DNA of 64,000 bases from Paramecium tetraurelia (taxonomy: Eukaryota > Ciliophora > Oligohymenophorea > Peniculida > Parameciidae): NCBI RefSeq assembly GCF_000165425.1, contig NW_001799200.1:62001-126000 (forward strand), in the 5' to 3' direction. The notes beneath the pieces are model-generated. The model saw nothing but the letters and a program-made list of their open reading frames with translations. It was not told the origin of the DNA and made no database searches. A program made the translations under genes and the position numbers. Of this stretch, positions 39,601-52,601 are shown in pieces (position 1 is the stretch's first letter; every line of letters starts with the position of its first letter).

Positions 39601-40606
39601 TCAAATAATCATGGTTATTTAGAATGTTGGTTTTCAATTCCCCTTCATATTCTCCTTGGATGTCTGAATTATCAATTGAACCTGGTCTAATCGAAGTCTG
39701 GTTCTCTATTATATAAAACTAAGAGCCATGAAGGGATTCATGCAATCCATGATTGAAAGTCAATCCTGGATGGTAAAGATCCTCGTTTTTCTCTTCAAAT
39801 TGAGATCCCTACACTCCTTGATCATCTTATTGAGGTGCTATTATCTTCTATTCTTCCATTTCCTCTATATCCACAATGGAAATATGGGCGATCTTTCGGA
39901 TTGGGTTATTGACAAAGTTATAGTTTACATAGAATCTCCACAGTTCCCACCATTTGTAACTTATCACATAGTATTTCTAGGATGAGGCTGACGTCGATTG
40001 GAGCATCTCCTTGATTCTTTCTCTCTCCTTAAGCGGTCCAGGCAATAGTTCAAATATCTCGAAATACCTTGTTAGGTTGAAATTTGTGTCGATCCAAATT
40101 TTAAACATGCCCTTCTGCATTTCTGAAACCTCAAAATCAGTCTTCTATAGATATTGTCTATTTTCGTGTATAAAAAACTCCATCTCGGATTTACTCAATT
40201 TACCATCCTAATCAAAATCATAAAATGCCAACAGAATTTCTGCTCGGTCTCCCTCCTCTGAATTAAAGATCACACTCAACATAATACAAAGTTCTCGGAA
40301 ATCTATTCTGCCATTTTAATCAAAATCAAAACATTTGAAGACATGCAACGAGTTTTCCTAATCCTATAAACTTATTACTTTATGATTTCAACTTAGGAAA
40401 CAAAGTTCTGAATTTGAAATGATCCATGCCATCTATCGGATTCACGGCCAAATATTTCTGTTTAAGCATTTATAAATATGATGATGGCCACATGTCCAAC
40501 AAAGTACTCAAAGGTCTTTCCTTCAACAAATACAAACTTAATTTATCATCATATTTTACAGTGGATTCTACTTGTTCCTTTTACCACCTGTACAAAAGCC
40601 TCCCAT
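36699..40606 (-). CDS. USP32-like deubiquitinase (EF-hands, DUSP region, USP domain)
   Basis: About 1,290 codons. EF-hands sit near the N-terminus (KCFDFDQNGRIDFRELC and AFYDFDQDGKLSKSEMEFF). A DUSP-like region follows (YYVISYKWWELWRFYVNY, YLILPEAAWISLVQWYG), then the USP catalytic domain: Cys box LLNLGNTCFINTVLQCL, FEQHDAQEFLNMLLDTM, and at the C-terminus the His box YDLYAVANHFGNGQY / HYTSYVLKN split by a 25-nt intron. This order matches USP32, a calcium-linked ubiquitin hydrolase of endosomes and Golgi. The start MGGFCTGG suggests myristoylation plus palmitoylation. Two single-base breaks occur near the N-terminus: a base missing in the T run 40579-40582 and one extra near 40.39 kb. The rest is intact. 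Confidence 0.92.
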
Positions 40607-40802
40607 GTTATCAAAATATTATTTATTTTATATTTTATTAAAATAACATCCAAATTTTTAATTTCCTCCAAAAAGTTTCACCATTCATCCTAAATCCCAA
40701 GGCTCTTATACATATAACATAAATAATTCAAAATTACTAACTTGATCTTTTTTTGAATATTTGATTAAATTAATATATCTATAGTAAATTATTTATAAAT
40801 AT

Positions 40803-41340
40803 TCAATGATTATTAGAAACAATTATCTTGTCATTCTATCTCCTTATCTCTTCGTTCCCTAAGAAGTCGTCATTTTATTCTTATTCAAATTATTCCTCTT
40901 GGCGGTCAAAATTATAGAGCTCAAAAGGAACTTCTTAACCATCAAGAGTATTTAAATTACTAATCTTTATTTTAATATAGAAACTTTGCAACATTGCTTT
41001 TTATATCAAATTATTTAATTTTTGGGTCACCTTTTAACTAGAATTTGTAGATTCGATTGATCTTCAACTTAACTTGAAAAAGCACTCTATCTCGTCTTAT
41101 GTATTTGCCAATTCTTTTGTGGATAGACTTTAAACCGAACCTACGATTATTATAATAATAAAGAAGATTCCATTTTCTTTGATAATAAAAATCCATATGG
41201 TTTAAAAGGGAGGATCTTGCTTATTTTGCTTTTTTTGCTTATTTTGATTTCCTAAATCTTTATTCCATCAATAAAATCCTCTTAATTTAGTAGCCCATAA
41301 GTTCCTTTTTCACTACTACTTTTAAGTCTATCCGTTTCAT
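40803..41340 (-). CDS. Small basic protein, function unknown
   Basis: About 170 codons after removal of a 25-nt intron. The N-terminal two thirds are strongly basic (RFRKSKQAKKAKQARSS, RRFGLKSIHKRIGKYIRR), and the C-terminal third is acidic and Gln-rich (DRQEEQFEQEQNDDF). No named motif. The charge split resembles nucleic-acid-binding or ribosome-associated proteins, but that is a guess. Coding status rests on the clean intron and the absence of TGA. Confidence 0.45.
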
Positions 41341-41559
41341 TTATATGATTTAATATTAATTTACAACTATAATTCAATTGATGACTATATAGTTTAATTT
41401 ATCCGATCAAAACTGATGGACGTGATGAATATTAAATATAGGAATGAATGGTCTCATTATAATACTATAATCAATAACAAAAAAAGTGTTATTTCATAAA
41501 ATAAATAATCTTGATTAAGTCTCTAACCAAGATTTAATGATCATAAATATTTTAATTAA

Positions 41560-42638
41560 TGAGCGAGAAAAAATAAAAAAGGAAACAGAATGATAAAGAG
41601 GATGGCGAATGGAAATGCTTAGAGTGTTGCAAATCCTATCTGTCATATCCAGCATTCTATACTCATTGCAAAACTAAACATGATTCCAAATGGCCGAAGC
41701 AATACAGCACTCCAAGACCTTTGGAAGAAATCAAGCGTGATAAAACAAAACCCAGAGTAAATTGTATGTGAAATTAATAGACCAATATGGATGAGCAAAA
41801 ATAGCATGAGAAGGAGGATCAGATCTTTGAATTTTTGGGCAAATTAGGGCAGAGCAATGAGGAGGAGGACTCGTCAAACAATTGCATTAGACACTATTTG
41901 AAATAACCAATCGACCCAATTAAATCATTGAATGATGATCTGTTTTAAGGAACAAATTATTTAAACATTTATAACCAAGTGTTGAAGGAATTGGAAGAAT
42001 TGAATAAAAAGGTACTTGATCAGGAAGCAATTTGGGATTTCAAAGATCCTCTTACATTAACAAACGAATTGGAAGAATTCACCTTTTCTAATCTCAAAGG
42101 AATGTTTCACCAACTTGATGGCCAATTGAATGTGGTTAATGTAACAGCCATCTTTATGGGATGGCTAAGTAGACATCTGAAAAAGAATGCTTATTAAGAC
42201 ATATCAATAATTAGCATTATTACAGCATATTTCTTTAAAAATTACTAATCCTTGAAATCTCAAGAGGTCAACACAGAAGGAAAACTAGACTTGATGTCCT
42301 TAGATCAAAATGAAGCACAACATGACGATCAACGCAAAAAATAATAAGAGTACTGCAAAATCGACAAGTAGAATGACACAGATTTAAAGAAGGAAGTTTT
42401 ATCCTAAATGAACAGTTATTTGGTATTAAAATCAAAATTATATTTATAGAAAAAAGAGTACCATAAATTTTAGAACCAAGTATCATACATTAGAACACCT
42501 GATATTGCCTAGGCATTCTTTTGTTTATTAATAGATTGGATAGAAGCATATTCTGATCTTGAGGATTACGTTGAAAAAGGAAAAGAAGTTCAATAGGAAA
42601 AATAACAATTATAAAAACAAGATGAAAAAGGAGAATGA
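41560..42638 (+). CDS. C2H2 zinc-finger protein
   Basis: About 350 codons with one 24-nt intron (GTAAATTGT...TAATAG) near 41.77 kb. A single C2H2-type finger lies near the N-terminus: WKCLECCKSYLSYPAFYTHC followed by KTKH, with a Lys-rich lead-in. The rest is acidic and helical, including DPLTLTNELEEFTFSNLKGM and, late in the protein, AFFCLLIDWIEAYSDLEDYV, and ends in a Gln/Lys/Glu tail. A lone finger of this sort may bind RNA or protein rather than DNA. I do not recognise the helical domain. Confidence 0.7.
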
Positions 42639-43208
42639 TCTATTAAAATCATATAACATAAAACATTACTCAATAATGATGTTTGATTTATGACTATTTA
42701 AGAGAATCTCTAAATTTAATATATTAACTTTTGAATCCATCATTTCTTTTACAAGTACTATATCTTCAATGACTGAACACATTTCTTATTATTTCAATAA
42801 TTATAGAGATAAATTCAATATGTATTTCAGAAATACTTTTTGTTTTTCTCTAGAATTAAGATTTTAATGAAATATTTTATCAAATTATGGATTAAGACAT
42901 TTATTGTTAATTTTAGAAGAATACTGAGTCTCTTCTAACTATCTACCTTAATTAACAGTTGAAATCTTTTACCTAAAACTAATATATTATATTTAAAGTA
43001 GTAATCTTTATAACTTTACTGAATAATTATAAACATAAAATGCCCTTTGTTTCTAAATTTTGTTTATCAATGCTTAAAGTTTAGTAAGTTTATCAATATT
43101 TATATTATTTAGTTAAGTTATATAGAATTTGAAGTAGGACTTTCAATAATGTTTCATATATTTAATTTATATAAATCACAGAAGATCCGGTTCATTTTAA
43201 GATGGAGT
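42639..43208. other. Convergent intergenic region, no gene seen
   Basis: About 570 AT-rich bases lie between two genes that point towards each other. They presumably hold both 3' ends. No open frame of note. Confidence 0.4.
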
Positions 43209-43883
43209 TCAACAACCTTCTTAAAGAAGGTTATCCTTCCAAATGCCTTGTGTGACATGATTTCTACTTAGAAGAGAGCCTGGACCATTTCGTTTGCCCT
43301 TTTTAAAGAAACCATAGAATTTAAAAGTTTTGGTTTCTTCAATGGCTTCTCCACTTACCAAGCCATCTTCGAAATAACCTTTGTATCTGATATTTCCTTT
43401 GTTCAAAATTCCTAAGCCATGATACTTATCTTCTTTCCATTCTCCGATATAAATTAAATGGTTGTCAGAACTGTAGAGTGTGCCTTTGCCATGCCTCATT
43501 TAATTCTTGGTTTCCCCGTAATAAGTTGAGCCATCAACATAATCGATTTTGTGAGAGATGTCCTGTTCTTTGTTTGGACTTTGGTTTGCTTTTGAAAAAT
43601 GACTCTTTTGTCTAACAAGATTGGATAGTTCTGGGAAGCAAGAACTATGAGCAGGTTCGTTGGATTTAACTATTCGGATATAATTTATGGACTTACAATA
43701 AATATTAGAGTCTGGTCGGTGTTGAGAAGAATACCGATCATACAAGAGTGGTGAATTGGGAGAGCCTTGGGTGTGCAGATAGGAGGTGGCTGGAGAAAAG
43801 GTTCTGTTGGGAGAATGGTAGGGTACAAACATGGAAGGAGGGGATTAGATCAAAGGTGTCTAATTGAATAGATTCCTGTACAT
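43209..43883 (-). CDS. MORN-repeat protein
   Basis: An intronless frame of 224 codons starts MYRNLFNQTPLIQSPP. The first 100 residues are Ser/Pro-rich. The second half carries MORN repeats: DYVDGSTYYGETKNQMRHGK, YIGEWKEDKYHGLGIL, YKGYFEDGLVSGEA, then FYGFFKKGKRNGPGSLL and GIWKDNLL. MORN repeats are 23-residue beta hairpins that bind membranes or act as spacers in cortical and axonemal proteins. An internal ATG at 43832 is possible, but the upstream one at 43883 is in frame. The start is 17 bases from the divergent CDPK start. Confidence 0.85.
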
Positions 43884-43900
43884 ATTAAATTAAATAATAC

Positions 43901-45578
<1,678 letters not shown>

Positions 45579-46086
45579 TATTTCAACAATTATTATTAAT
45601 CTCTATAATCATTATTTCTGCCCACACAGTATTTGATTTACATTCCATTTCCAACTATTTATATCTATATTTATGTATTCAAATCATCTTTTAAGAAATG
45701 TCCTTAATATTAGAATTTATGAGTGGCTATAAATAGATTGGATACATGAAAAATCACCTTATATTAACAAAATGGTCATTCTTTTTATAATTGAAAAATC
45801 AAAAATTATTATTTTAAATCTAAATACTGGTACTCTCTAATTATTGAAGAACTCCCATCCTTTGATTACTCACAATAATCCAGGAAAAACCTGTTAGGAT
45901 GAGAATAAAAGGGTTTTGTTTGTGCCAATAGAATAGGTTTTTAGAGGTTATTGAACAAAAGGAGAGTTGAAACAATGTTAGTGTGAGTTTAAGATAAGAA
46001 TTAATAGAAAGTTATTGTAAGTGAAGTAATTTAGCTAAATAGTGTGAAATTAATTTATAAATAAAAATAATAAAAGATATTTTAGA
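45579..46086. other. Intergenic, no gene seen
   Basis: About 500 AT-rich bases lie between two plus-strand genes. They should include the promoter of the porin gene. No open frame or repeat of note. Confidence 0.4.
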
Positions 46087-47093
46087 ATGGCTACCCCAGA
46101 ATCATTAAACCCAGCTCCTCTTACTGGTTTAGGAGACCATTCTTACAAGAAGGTCTTGGAAGATGACTATTCAACTGGAAAGTTAAACCTCAAATTTAAG
46201 GGAAACACAAAGAATTTGGGCACTGCCAACTACAAGGGATGGTTAGATCTGAGCAAATAATAATCTAAGCAAGAGACTAAGTTCCAATTCCCCTACTAGA
46301 AGTATGAGTTTATGAAAATAACATAAGATATTTCTTCCAAATTGCCACAAGAGAAGATGGAGCAAAAGTACACATCGACTTTGGAGAAGTAGCCAAAGTT
46401 GGAAGCAATGGAAGACTTAATCTATTTGCCAATGCAAAATTAGGCAGCTCTCATTTGGGATAAGCAGTACTCAGATTTGGTGGTGTTACTTAATTCAAAT
46501 AAGTGACTAGTCACATACGTAAATAATCATAAATAAATTAGGTTTCGAATATAATCCAAGCAATGTCGTGAATGCATTCAACAGAGCCCTTTGGAAGAAT
46601 AACAATTGGGTCTCAGTATTTGCATAAGACGTTCAAGTCACAAATGGATTTAAAGTGAGAAGATTCGACTTCCTCATTGGACGCCTCTCATAGAATTATG
46701 ATGTCTTTTTCAGACACTTGACTTAAGATCCACAAAAACCCAAAGAAGTGCCTTAATTACTACAAGGAAAAGTAATTTTGGATCTTGTTTACAGAAAAGA
46801 TAAAAACACTTTCGGATTGGAGGCAGAATACAACTTAGCTAAATCTTAATTAAATGCTTTGGCTGGAGTCTCCACAAAGGTAGAAAAAGTAGATGTCAAA
46901 GCAAGACTCAATTTGACATAAAAGAAACTTGCTTTGAGTGGAAAAGGAAAACTGAATGACAGGTACATCATCAAAGTGTATGTGTAGATTCAATTGGACC
47001 CTATCAACCGAAGTACCAATCGACGGATCATCACCAGCCAAATAAGGTTTCTTACCAGTCCCAATTGGATTCACATTAGATGCATCATTATGA
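46087..47093 (+). CDS. Mitochondrial porin (VDAC-like)
   Basis: About 305 codons starting MATPESLNPAPLTGLGDHS. After removal of introns of 26, 23 and 25 nt, the product reads as alternating amphipathic strands of an eukaryotic porin: GKLNLKFKGNTKNLGTANY, KVHIDFGEVAKVGSNGRL, GFKVRRFDFLIGRLSQNYD, FGLEAEYNLAK, KARLNLTQKKLALSGKGKL, and a final strand GFLPVPIGFTLDASL. VDAC forms the metabolite channel of the mitochondrial outer membrane. Length fits the family (280-300). Codon use is GC-richer than in neighbours, as expected for an abundant protein. The sequence is diverged from animal VDAC, so the call rests on strand pattern and length. Confidence 0.78.
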
Positions 47094-47186
47094 TCAATAT
47101 TAGTATATATATAAAAATAAAATTTAATTGTGCTTAATGTTAGAATATTTCTAATGTATATTTGTTATGTATAAAATAAATTCCAA

Positions 47187-48728
47187 TCAATAATGATTAG
47201 ATTTGATATATTTGTTAATTAAATTAACCCATTGTTGAGCTGGTACGTTATTTTCTCTCTATTTGAAAATGTATTTCTTTTTATTTCTATCGCCAACAAT
47301 GAATTTCCCTTTCCCTAACAATTTGCATGAAGTAAATTAATTTAAGGGTATAATTCTCTAACAGATAACATCAAGATAATACCTTTTTATTGTTTAATTA
47401 AGGATTAGTATAGATAAAATTTGCAACCCCATCTTAGCATACAATGCTGGCATATCTAAGAGAGAACTGAGTCATAAACAGAACTCCATGTTCCTTATCT
47501 AATTGGCCTGATATGATTATGGAATCTGCCTTGTGTTTGGTTACAGAAATTCCTCTAACATCAAATTTATCCCGAGAGGTTAAGTTGTTTTCAACAAGGG
47601 TTGTTTGAATTCTACTCACCTTTCTTTTATATATGGTGGCTGTATTTAGAAAAGGGACATCTTACAACCACATCTATTTAAAATTAATTCCTCTAAAGAA
47701 TTGATGTTACTTGAGATTATCATAATTATACTGACAATCTAGCAATGATATTATTATTTAAATACCATTAAACTCTCCATGAAATCTCTTTGAAGGATCC
47801 TTATCGAGTAAAATCTTGATGAGATCCAAGGCATCATTGGGTATGCTTTATTCTTGTGACCATGAACATTGACTTATGTTATTAAACAATTCAAATTCAT
47901 TTTCTGAATAGAATGGAGTTTTATTTGTATATAATTGATAAATGAAACATCCTAAAGCCCATAAATCAGCTTATGGACCAATTACATTGTAATCAACTAG
48001 TTCAGGACACAAGTATTCGGATGTGCCCACAAAACTAGAATCTCTGCAATACTTAATTGTGGGTTTCTCAAAATCATTTAAAGAGGGAGACCTTTGTTTT
48101 TGATATTAAATTCTTATATCTTCTAGTTTATTTCCGATATCAATTTTAGTATGATCATAAACAAATACTGTTCCAAAATCAATAAGTTTTAAATGTTTAT
48201 CCTTGGTCAATAGAATATTCTCTGGCTTAACATCTCGATGGACCAACCCATTCTGGTGCAAATACTCAAGAATTAGCAACAATTCAGCTGCATAGAATTT
48301 TATTATTGAATCATTTAAAACATGCCCTAAGCATTATAAATATGAATTACTGTTCATGTATTCCAACAAATTACCATCAGTTAACACCTCAAGCGAGTAA
48401 TATAATTTATCTTGTTCTTCAAATGCGTTGAACAGTTTAATGATTCCTTTGTGTCTCAAATTACTCAGCACTTCTCTCTCAATACATGCATGATGCATCT
48501 TTTTCTCCTACACTATTGATGGGAATTGCTTACTTTAAGGAGGAAATTCTTGTCCACAATTTTGAGTGCTGATTCATGTCCAGTGAGTTTGTTCTTAGCC
48601 AACACTACTTCACTATAGGCCCCTTTTCCTAAAGGCTTTATGATGTCAAAGTCTTCATATTTGAGATCTACGAAACAATATGGAATTTTTGAGTTACTTT
48701 GCACATGGACAGGCATATCTGGATTCAT
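47187..48728 (-). CDS. 3-phosphoinositide-dependent protein kinase 1-like (PDK1)
   Basis: About 485 codons. The kinase domain follows PDK1: [68 protein letters not shown], then after an insert [15 protein letters not shown] and [13 protein letters not shown]. The kinase ends with a PDK1-like DNLKQHQFFRGI. A C-terminal PH-like domain follows ([16 protein letters not shown] ... WVNLINKYI), which in PDK1 binds phosphoinositides. Introns of 26, 27 and 25 nt are present. PDK1 phosphorylates the activation loop of AGC kinases. The start ATG is at 48728. Confidence 0.88.
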
Positions 48729-48823
48729 AAATATTATTATTTTATTCAACTTTTCACATATAAATTTATAACAATGTACTAATAATCAGTATTAATTAAA
48801 TAAAATTCGCCATATAATGAACA

Positions 48824-51123
48824 TCATCTTTCGATTCGTAATTTTTTAATTACAACCAAAATTTTACTCATGAACATTTTCAATCTTTACGTGTTTCCCA
48901 ATACATTTTCGTGATTGCAAATCGAATCAATAATGTAAACCAGCACTAAACCGCCATGAGTGATATCTTGAGCATATTCGTTCTGAAATTCCACAAATTC
49001 TTTCAAATGTTATCAATACTAAAAATACTCCAATTTAAAATATTAAACGATTTCATGACCTTAACATTGTATTCATTTTTTATAAATTTTACAATAAATT
49101 ACATTATGGGCATATCTAATATTTCTACGCGCAATGGATACTTCCCTAAAATTATAAATTAATGCTCTACTCTCAGTTCTCTCCAACGTGTTAATGTAAT
49201 ACATTATTTTATAATTGAAATCTATGTACACGCCGACATACTCATTCTTAGTTAACTAGATCGGAATGAAAATCTAATCAAATAAATCAAATATAGTGTT
49301 GTTTCTCCCTTAATATCGATCCGTAAAACTCCTTGCCCTAACTATTTATTGATGTTTAGTTACTTGACCACATTCTAGCTCAAAACCTAATAAAATTCTA
49401 AAGGCAGTATTAGAACTCTCTAAAATGTTTCCTACAAATACTTGAAATAAATGTCCATTATGTTCTAAGATAGAATTAAGGAGTCTTTCAGCTGATTATA
49501 TTCCGTCAAATAGATCTTTTGATTGAATTTCAGATCAATGACTGGATCCTGATCCATCTTCATATCTCTCCCTATAGATTTGGAGGTTGGGATTGGAGAA
49601 GACTAAAATGTTTTGTGAGTATTCTATACAGCCCTTGGTAATCCTATGTTCTCTAATAGCTTAAATAATAGAAAGTAATACTTTATCTTGAATGAAATCA
49701 GAATATTGATTAACAATTATTTCATATTGATAGGGATTGTATTTTGAATAATATTTTAAGAGGTGCAGTAGTTTCTCGATTGGCTTCGTGTAATTCATAC
49801 TGTTTTTATTCCCTTTTACTTGATCCTATAACATACCTTCTAAATCATCAAACTTCAATTTGAGTACTTATTCAGGACTGTAATAGGGATAGGTTGTTGC
49901 AATATTCTAATCCTTAGGATCCTTTTTTACAATGTGCTGTTTTAAATTATTCATACCATCAAGAAAGTCTTTTACTGAAATGGATTCTTTAATAAAATCT
50001 ATATTATCATTTGAGGGTTCTTGTATATTTATTTAATAAGCCTTTGGAGTTTTATTAAGTGAAAGTGTCTAATTTTATTTATAATTTTAGTTTTATTATT
50101 TTTATTCTTATTCCTATTGTTATATTTATATTTATTTTTATTTATATTGGTATTCCTATTTTTACATAAATTCTAATTATTTTTTTTAGTATTCCTATTG
50201 TTATCCGTAAACCTATTTTTATGCTTATGCTTATTTTTATCCATGTTCCTAATTTTATACTAATTCTTATTTTTATACTTATCCTAAATTAGGGTGGTTA
50301 TCAATTTTGATTAAGGATCTGTGTCTTGATTGGGATGAAGGTTGTCTCCTTTTATTTTCAAGTTGATTGTCTGCTTAAGCCAATTCAGAGAAGGATTTAG
50401 ATTGATTATTCATTTCGGTCAAAGGTAATAAATAAGTTTACTTTTTTGACTTTAAATTCGAATGACTTTATGATGAATTAATATCCTTTAAGAAATTGTC
50501 ATCTAAAATTCTTGAATATGACTCGCCCTTTTATTTCATCTATTTGATTCTATACTATTTTAGTAAAACCCATTTTATCAAAGCATGATCTAGACATTCT
50601 TGAAAGATTGAATCAATCTTTGATAAATCTTTATTCTTGTCGTTTAGGATTCGAATGAATACGGCAGCAATAACAGAAAGAAGATCTTTGGAATAGGATT
50701 TAATATGGTATATCTGTTAATCTGTAAAAGCATCTTCAAGTTAGGAATTTCCATTGATAAGGAATATCTGCTCATTCAAAGTATCCCAAAGCATCCCTCC
50801 GTATTTCATTCCTTTAAAAGTAATAACAATGGCATATTGTGGAATTCTGGTTCTAATTTCTTCAAATTGGGAGGGATGCTAAACTATGTAGGTTTCAAGA
50901 GTGATGTTCTTATGGATTTGGCTTTGGATGTACTTGAAGGTGTAATTGATGAGATTGGTGGTGATGATGTTGTGCTATGATATATTATTGATGTTAATAC
51001 ATATAAGTAAGACTCTGCTTCATCCATGGAGATTTGGTCTAAGAAGGGCCCTTTGGTGAGTTTCTGATAGTGTCTTTCATAGTCATCTTCATAGTCCAAG
51101 TAATTGGGATATTGTAAAGACAT
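48824..51123 (-). CDS. Ulp1-like (C48-type) domain protein with glutamine-rich linker
   Basis: The frame starts MSLQYPNYLDYEDDYERH. The N-terminal 170 residues are globular (KYGGMLWDTLNEQIFLINGN). A linker of Gln/Lys/Glu follows, about 70 residues at 50.08-50.29 kb, encoded mostly by TAA and TAG. The C-terminal part resembles a Ulp1/SENP domain: KIYLTEYNQLKDSLILSQN, NIMDIYFKYLQETF, LILPLEFYQVL, IFIPIQLTKNEYVGVYIDF, NYKIMYYINT, and THGGLVLVYIID near the end. The positions expected for the catalytic His and Cys read E and G, so it may be inactive. Introns of 22-29 nt are needed. At least one more single-base break is likely around 49.3 kb, and the last 400 bases are uncertain. Confidence 0.6.
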
Positions 51124-51264
51124 TTAATAAAAATTACAATTATTTTATAAGAGTAGGAAGTTATGCAGGAAGTCGATGATTGTAGTTTTATTTAGTAATT
51201 AAAGAAATGATGAATGTATTAAAATGAGTATACTGGTGTTCGACAATTAAATAATTAATTAAAA

Positions 51265-52211
51265 ATGTCAAACGCTAATAAGCCACCTCTTGTAATTATC
51301 CATCCCCTTGTGTTGATCTCAGTAGTAGATCACTATAATCGTATCATTTCCAAAACGCAACAACCCAGAGTAGTTGGTGCATTGTTGGGTATATAATCCA
51401 ATTTGAATCTTAGGTGAAAGAAAGGCTGATGGTGTGATTGATATCACTAACAGTTATGCTCTCCCATTTGAGGAGGATCCAAAGGATTAGAATATTTGGT
51501 ATTTGGATCACATTTACAATGAAACACTATTTGAATTACATAGAAAAGTAATGATCATCATCTCATAATGCTCTAGATTAACATAAATGAGAAGATAGTT
51601 GGATGGTATTCTACAGGATCCAGATTCAAACCCAATGACATTCAAATCAATCAAATATTTTACAAGTACACATCTACTCCAATTTTTGTGATCATCGATG
51701 TTCATCAATTTGATCCATTATCACTTCCAACTGAAGCCTATACATCAGTTGATGAGATCTCTAAATCAGGAGAAATAATCTAAAACTTTGTGCACATCCC
51801 CTCCACTGTATAAGCATTTGAACCTGAAGAAATCGGAGTTGAATAACTTTTAAGAGAAATCAATAATGTAGACACTCAATCACTTTCAGCCAAAGCAGAA
51901 CAAAAAATCAATGGAGTCAAAGGAATGAATAAGAAGATTGCTCAAATTTAATAATACTTAACTCTCATTTAATAAGGCAAAGTCAAACCTAATTAACTCA
52001 TTATCAACAATCTACAAGTATCTACTCATAATAACTCTAGGAAATCCTTAATTACTTGCCAAATTTAGGCTCATAAGACGTAGTTCAAGCATTCACTACC
52101 AAAAACAATGACAATATGTTGACAATATATTTGGCCTCTTTAATGAGAAGCATCATTGCCTATCACAACTTAATCAATAATTAAGCTTAATAAGAGAAAA
52201 AAGTAAAGTGA
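51265..52211 (+). CDS. RPN8: 26S proteasome regulatory subunit Rpn8 / PSMD7
   Basis: About 290 codons. The MPN domain is clear: [58 protein letters not shown], and [13 protein letters not shown] where JAMM enzymes have the H-x-H plus S...D metal site. As in all Rpn8 proteins, that site is incomplete. The C-terminal helices follow ([36 protein letters not shown]). Rpn8 pairs with the deubiquitinase Rpn11 in the proteasome lid. Introns of 25, 29 and 23 nt separate the exons. Length is normal. Confidence 0.95.
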
Positions 52212-52601
52212 TATTTAGTTCATATATCTATATATTTATTCCCATAAATCAATAAGATTTAACAATATTTTAAAATAGTTGTGTATAATATATATCCTAT
52301 AATTGTCTTTATTTTTCTAAACGTCATTAACATATATTCATAATAATTATATTTATGTATAAGGTTTATCTTTCATAATAATTCATTATCAGTATAGAGT
52401 AAATTATTAAGAAAAGAATAATTGAAATAAAACTCAATAAATTCAAATTTCTATTTTATCCAGTGATTCAATTGAGTTTTCTTCAATTAGATCGTATCTA
52501 CTCTAAAATAAGTGAATAGAAAATTTATGGTATGTGATAGCATTTATTAGATTTAATTAGAGAGTAGTTATGATAATAACTGATAATATTTTATTAATTA
52601 A
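52212..52601. other. Intergenic, no gene seen
   Basis: About 390 very AT-rich bases lie between two plus-strand genes. Nothing else is visible. Confidence 0.4.

Noticed and set aside
50040-50300. A microsatellite or minisatellite array in intergenic DNA
   Set aside because: The repeated pattern lies inside the open frame of the Ulp1-like gene and keeps phase over its whole length, so it is better called a low-complexity coding tract.
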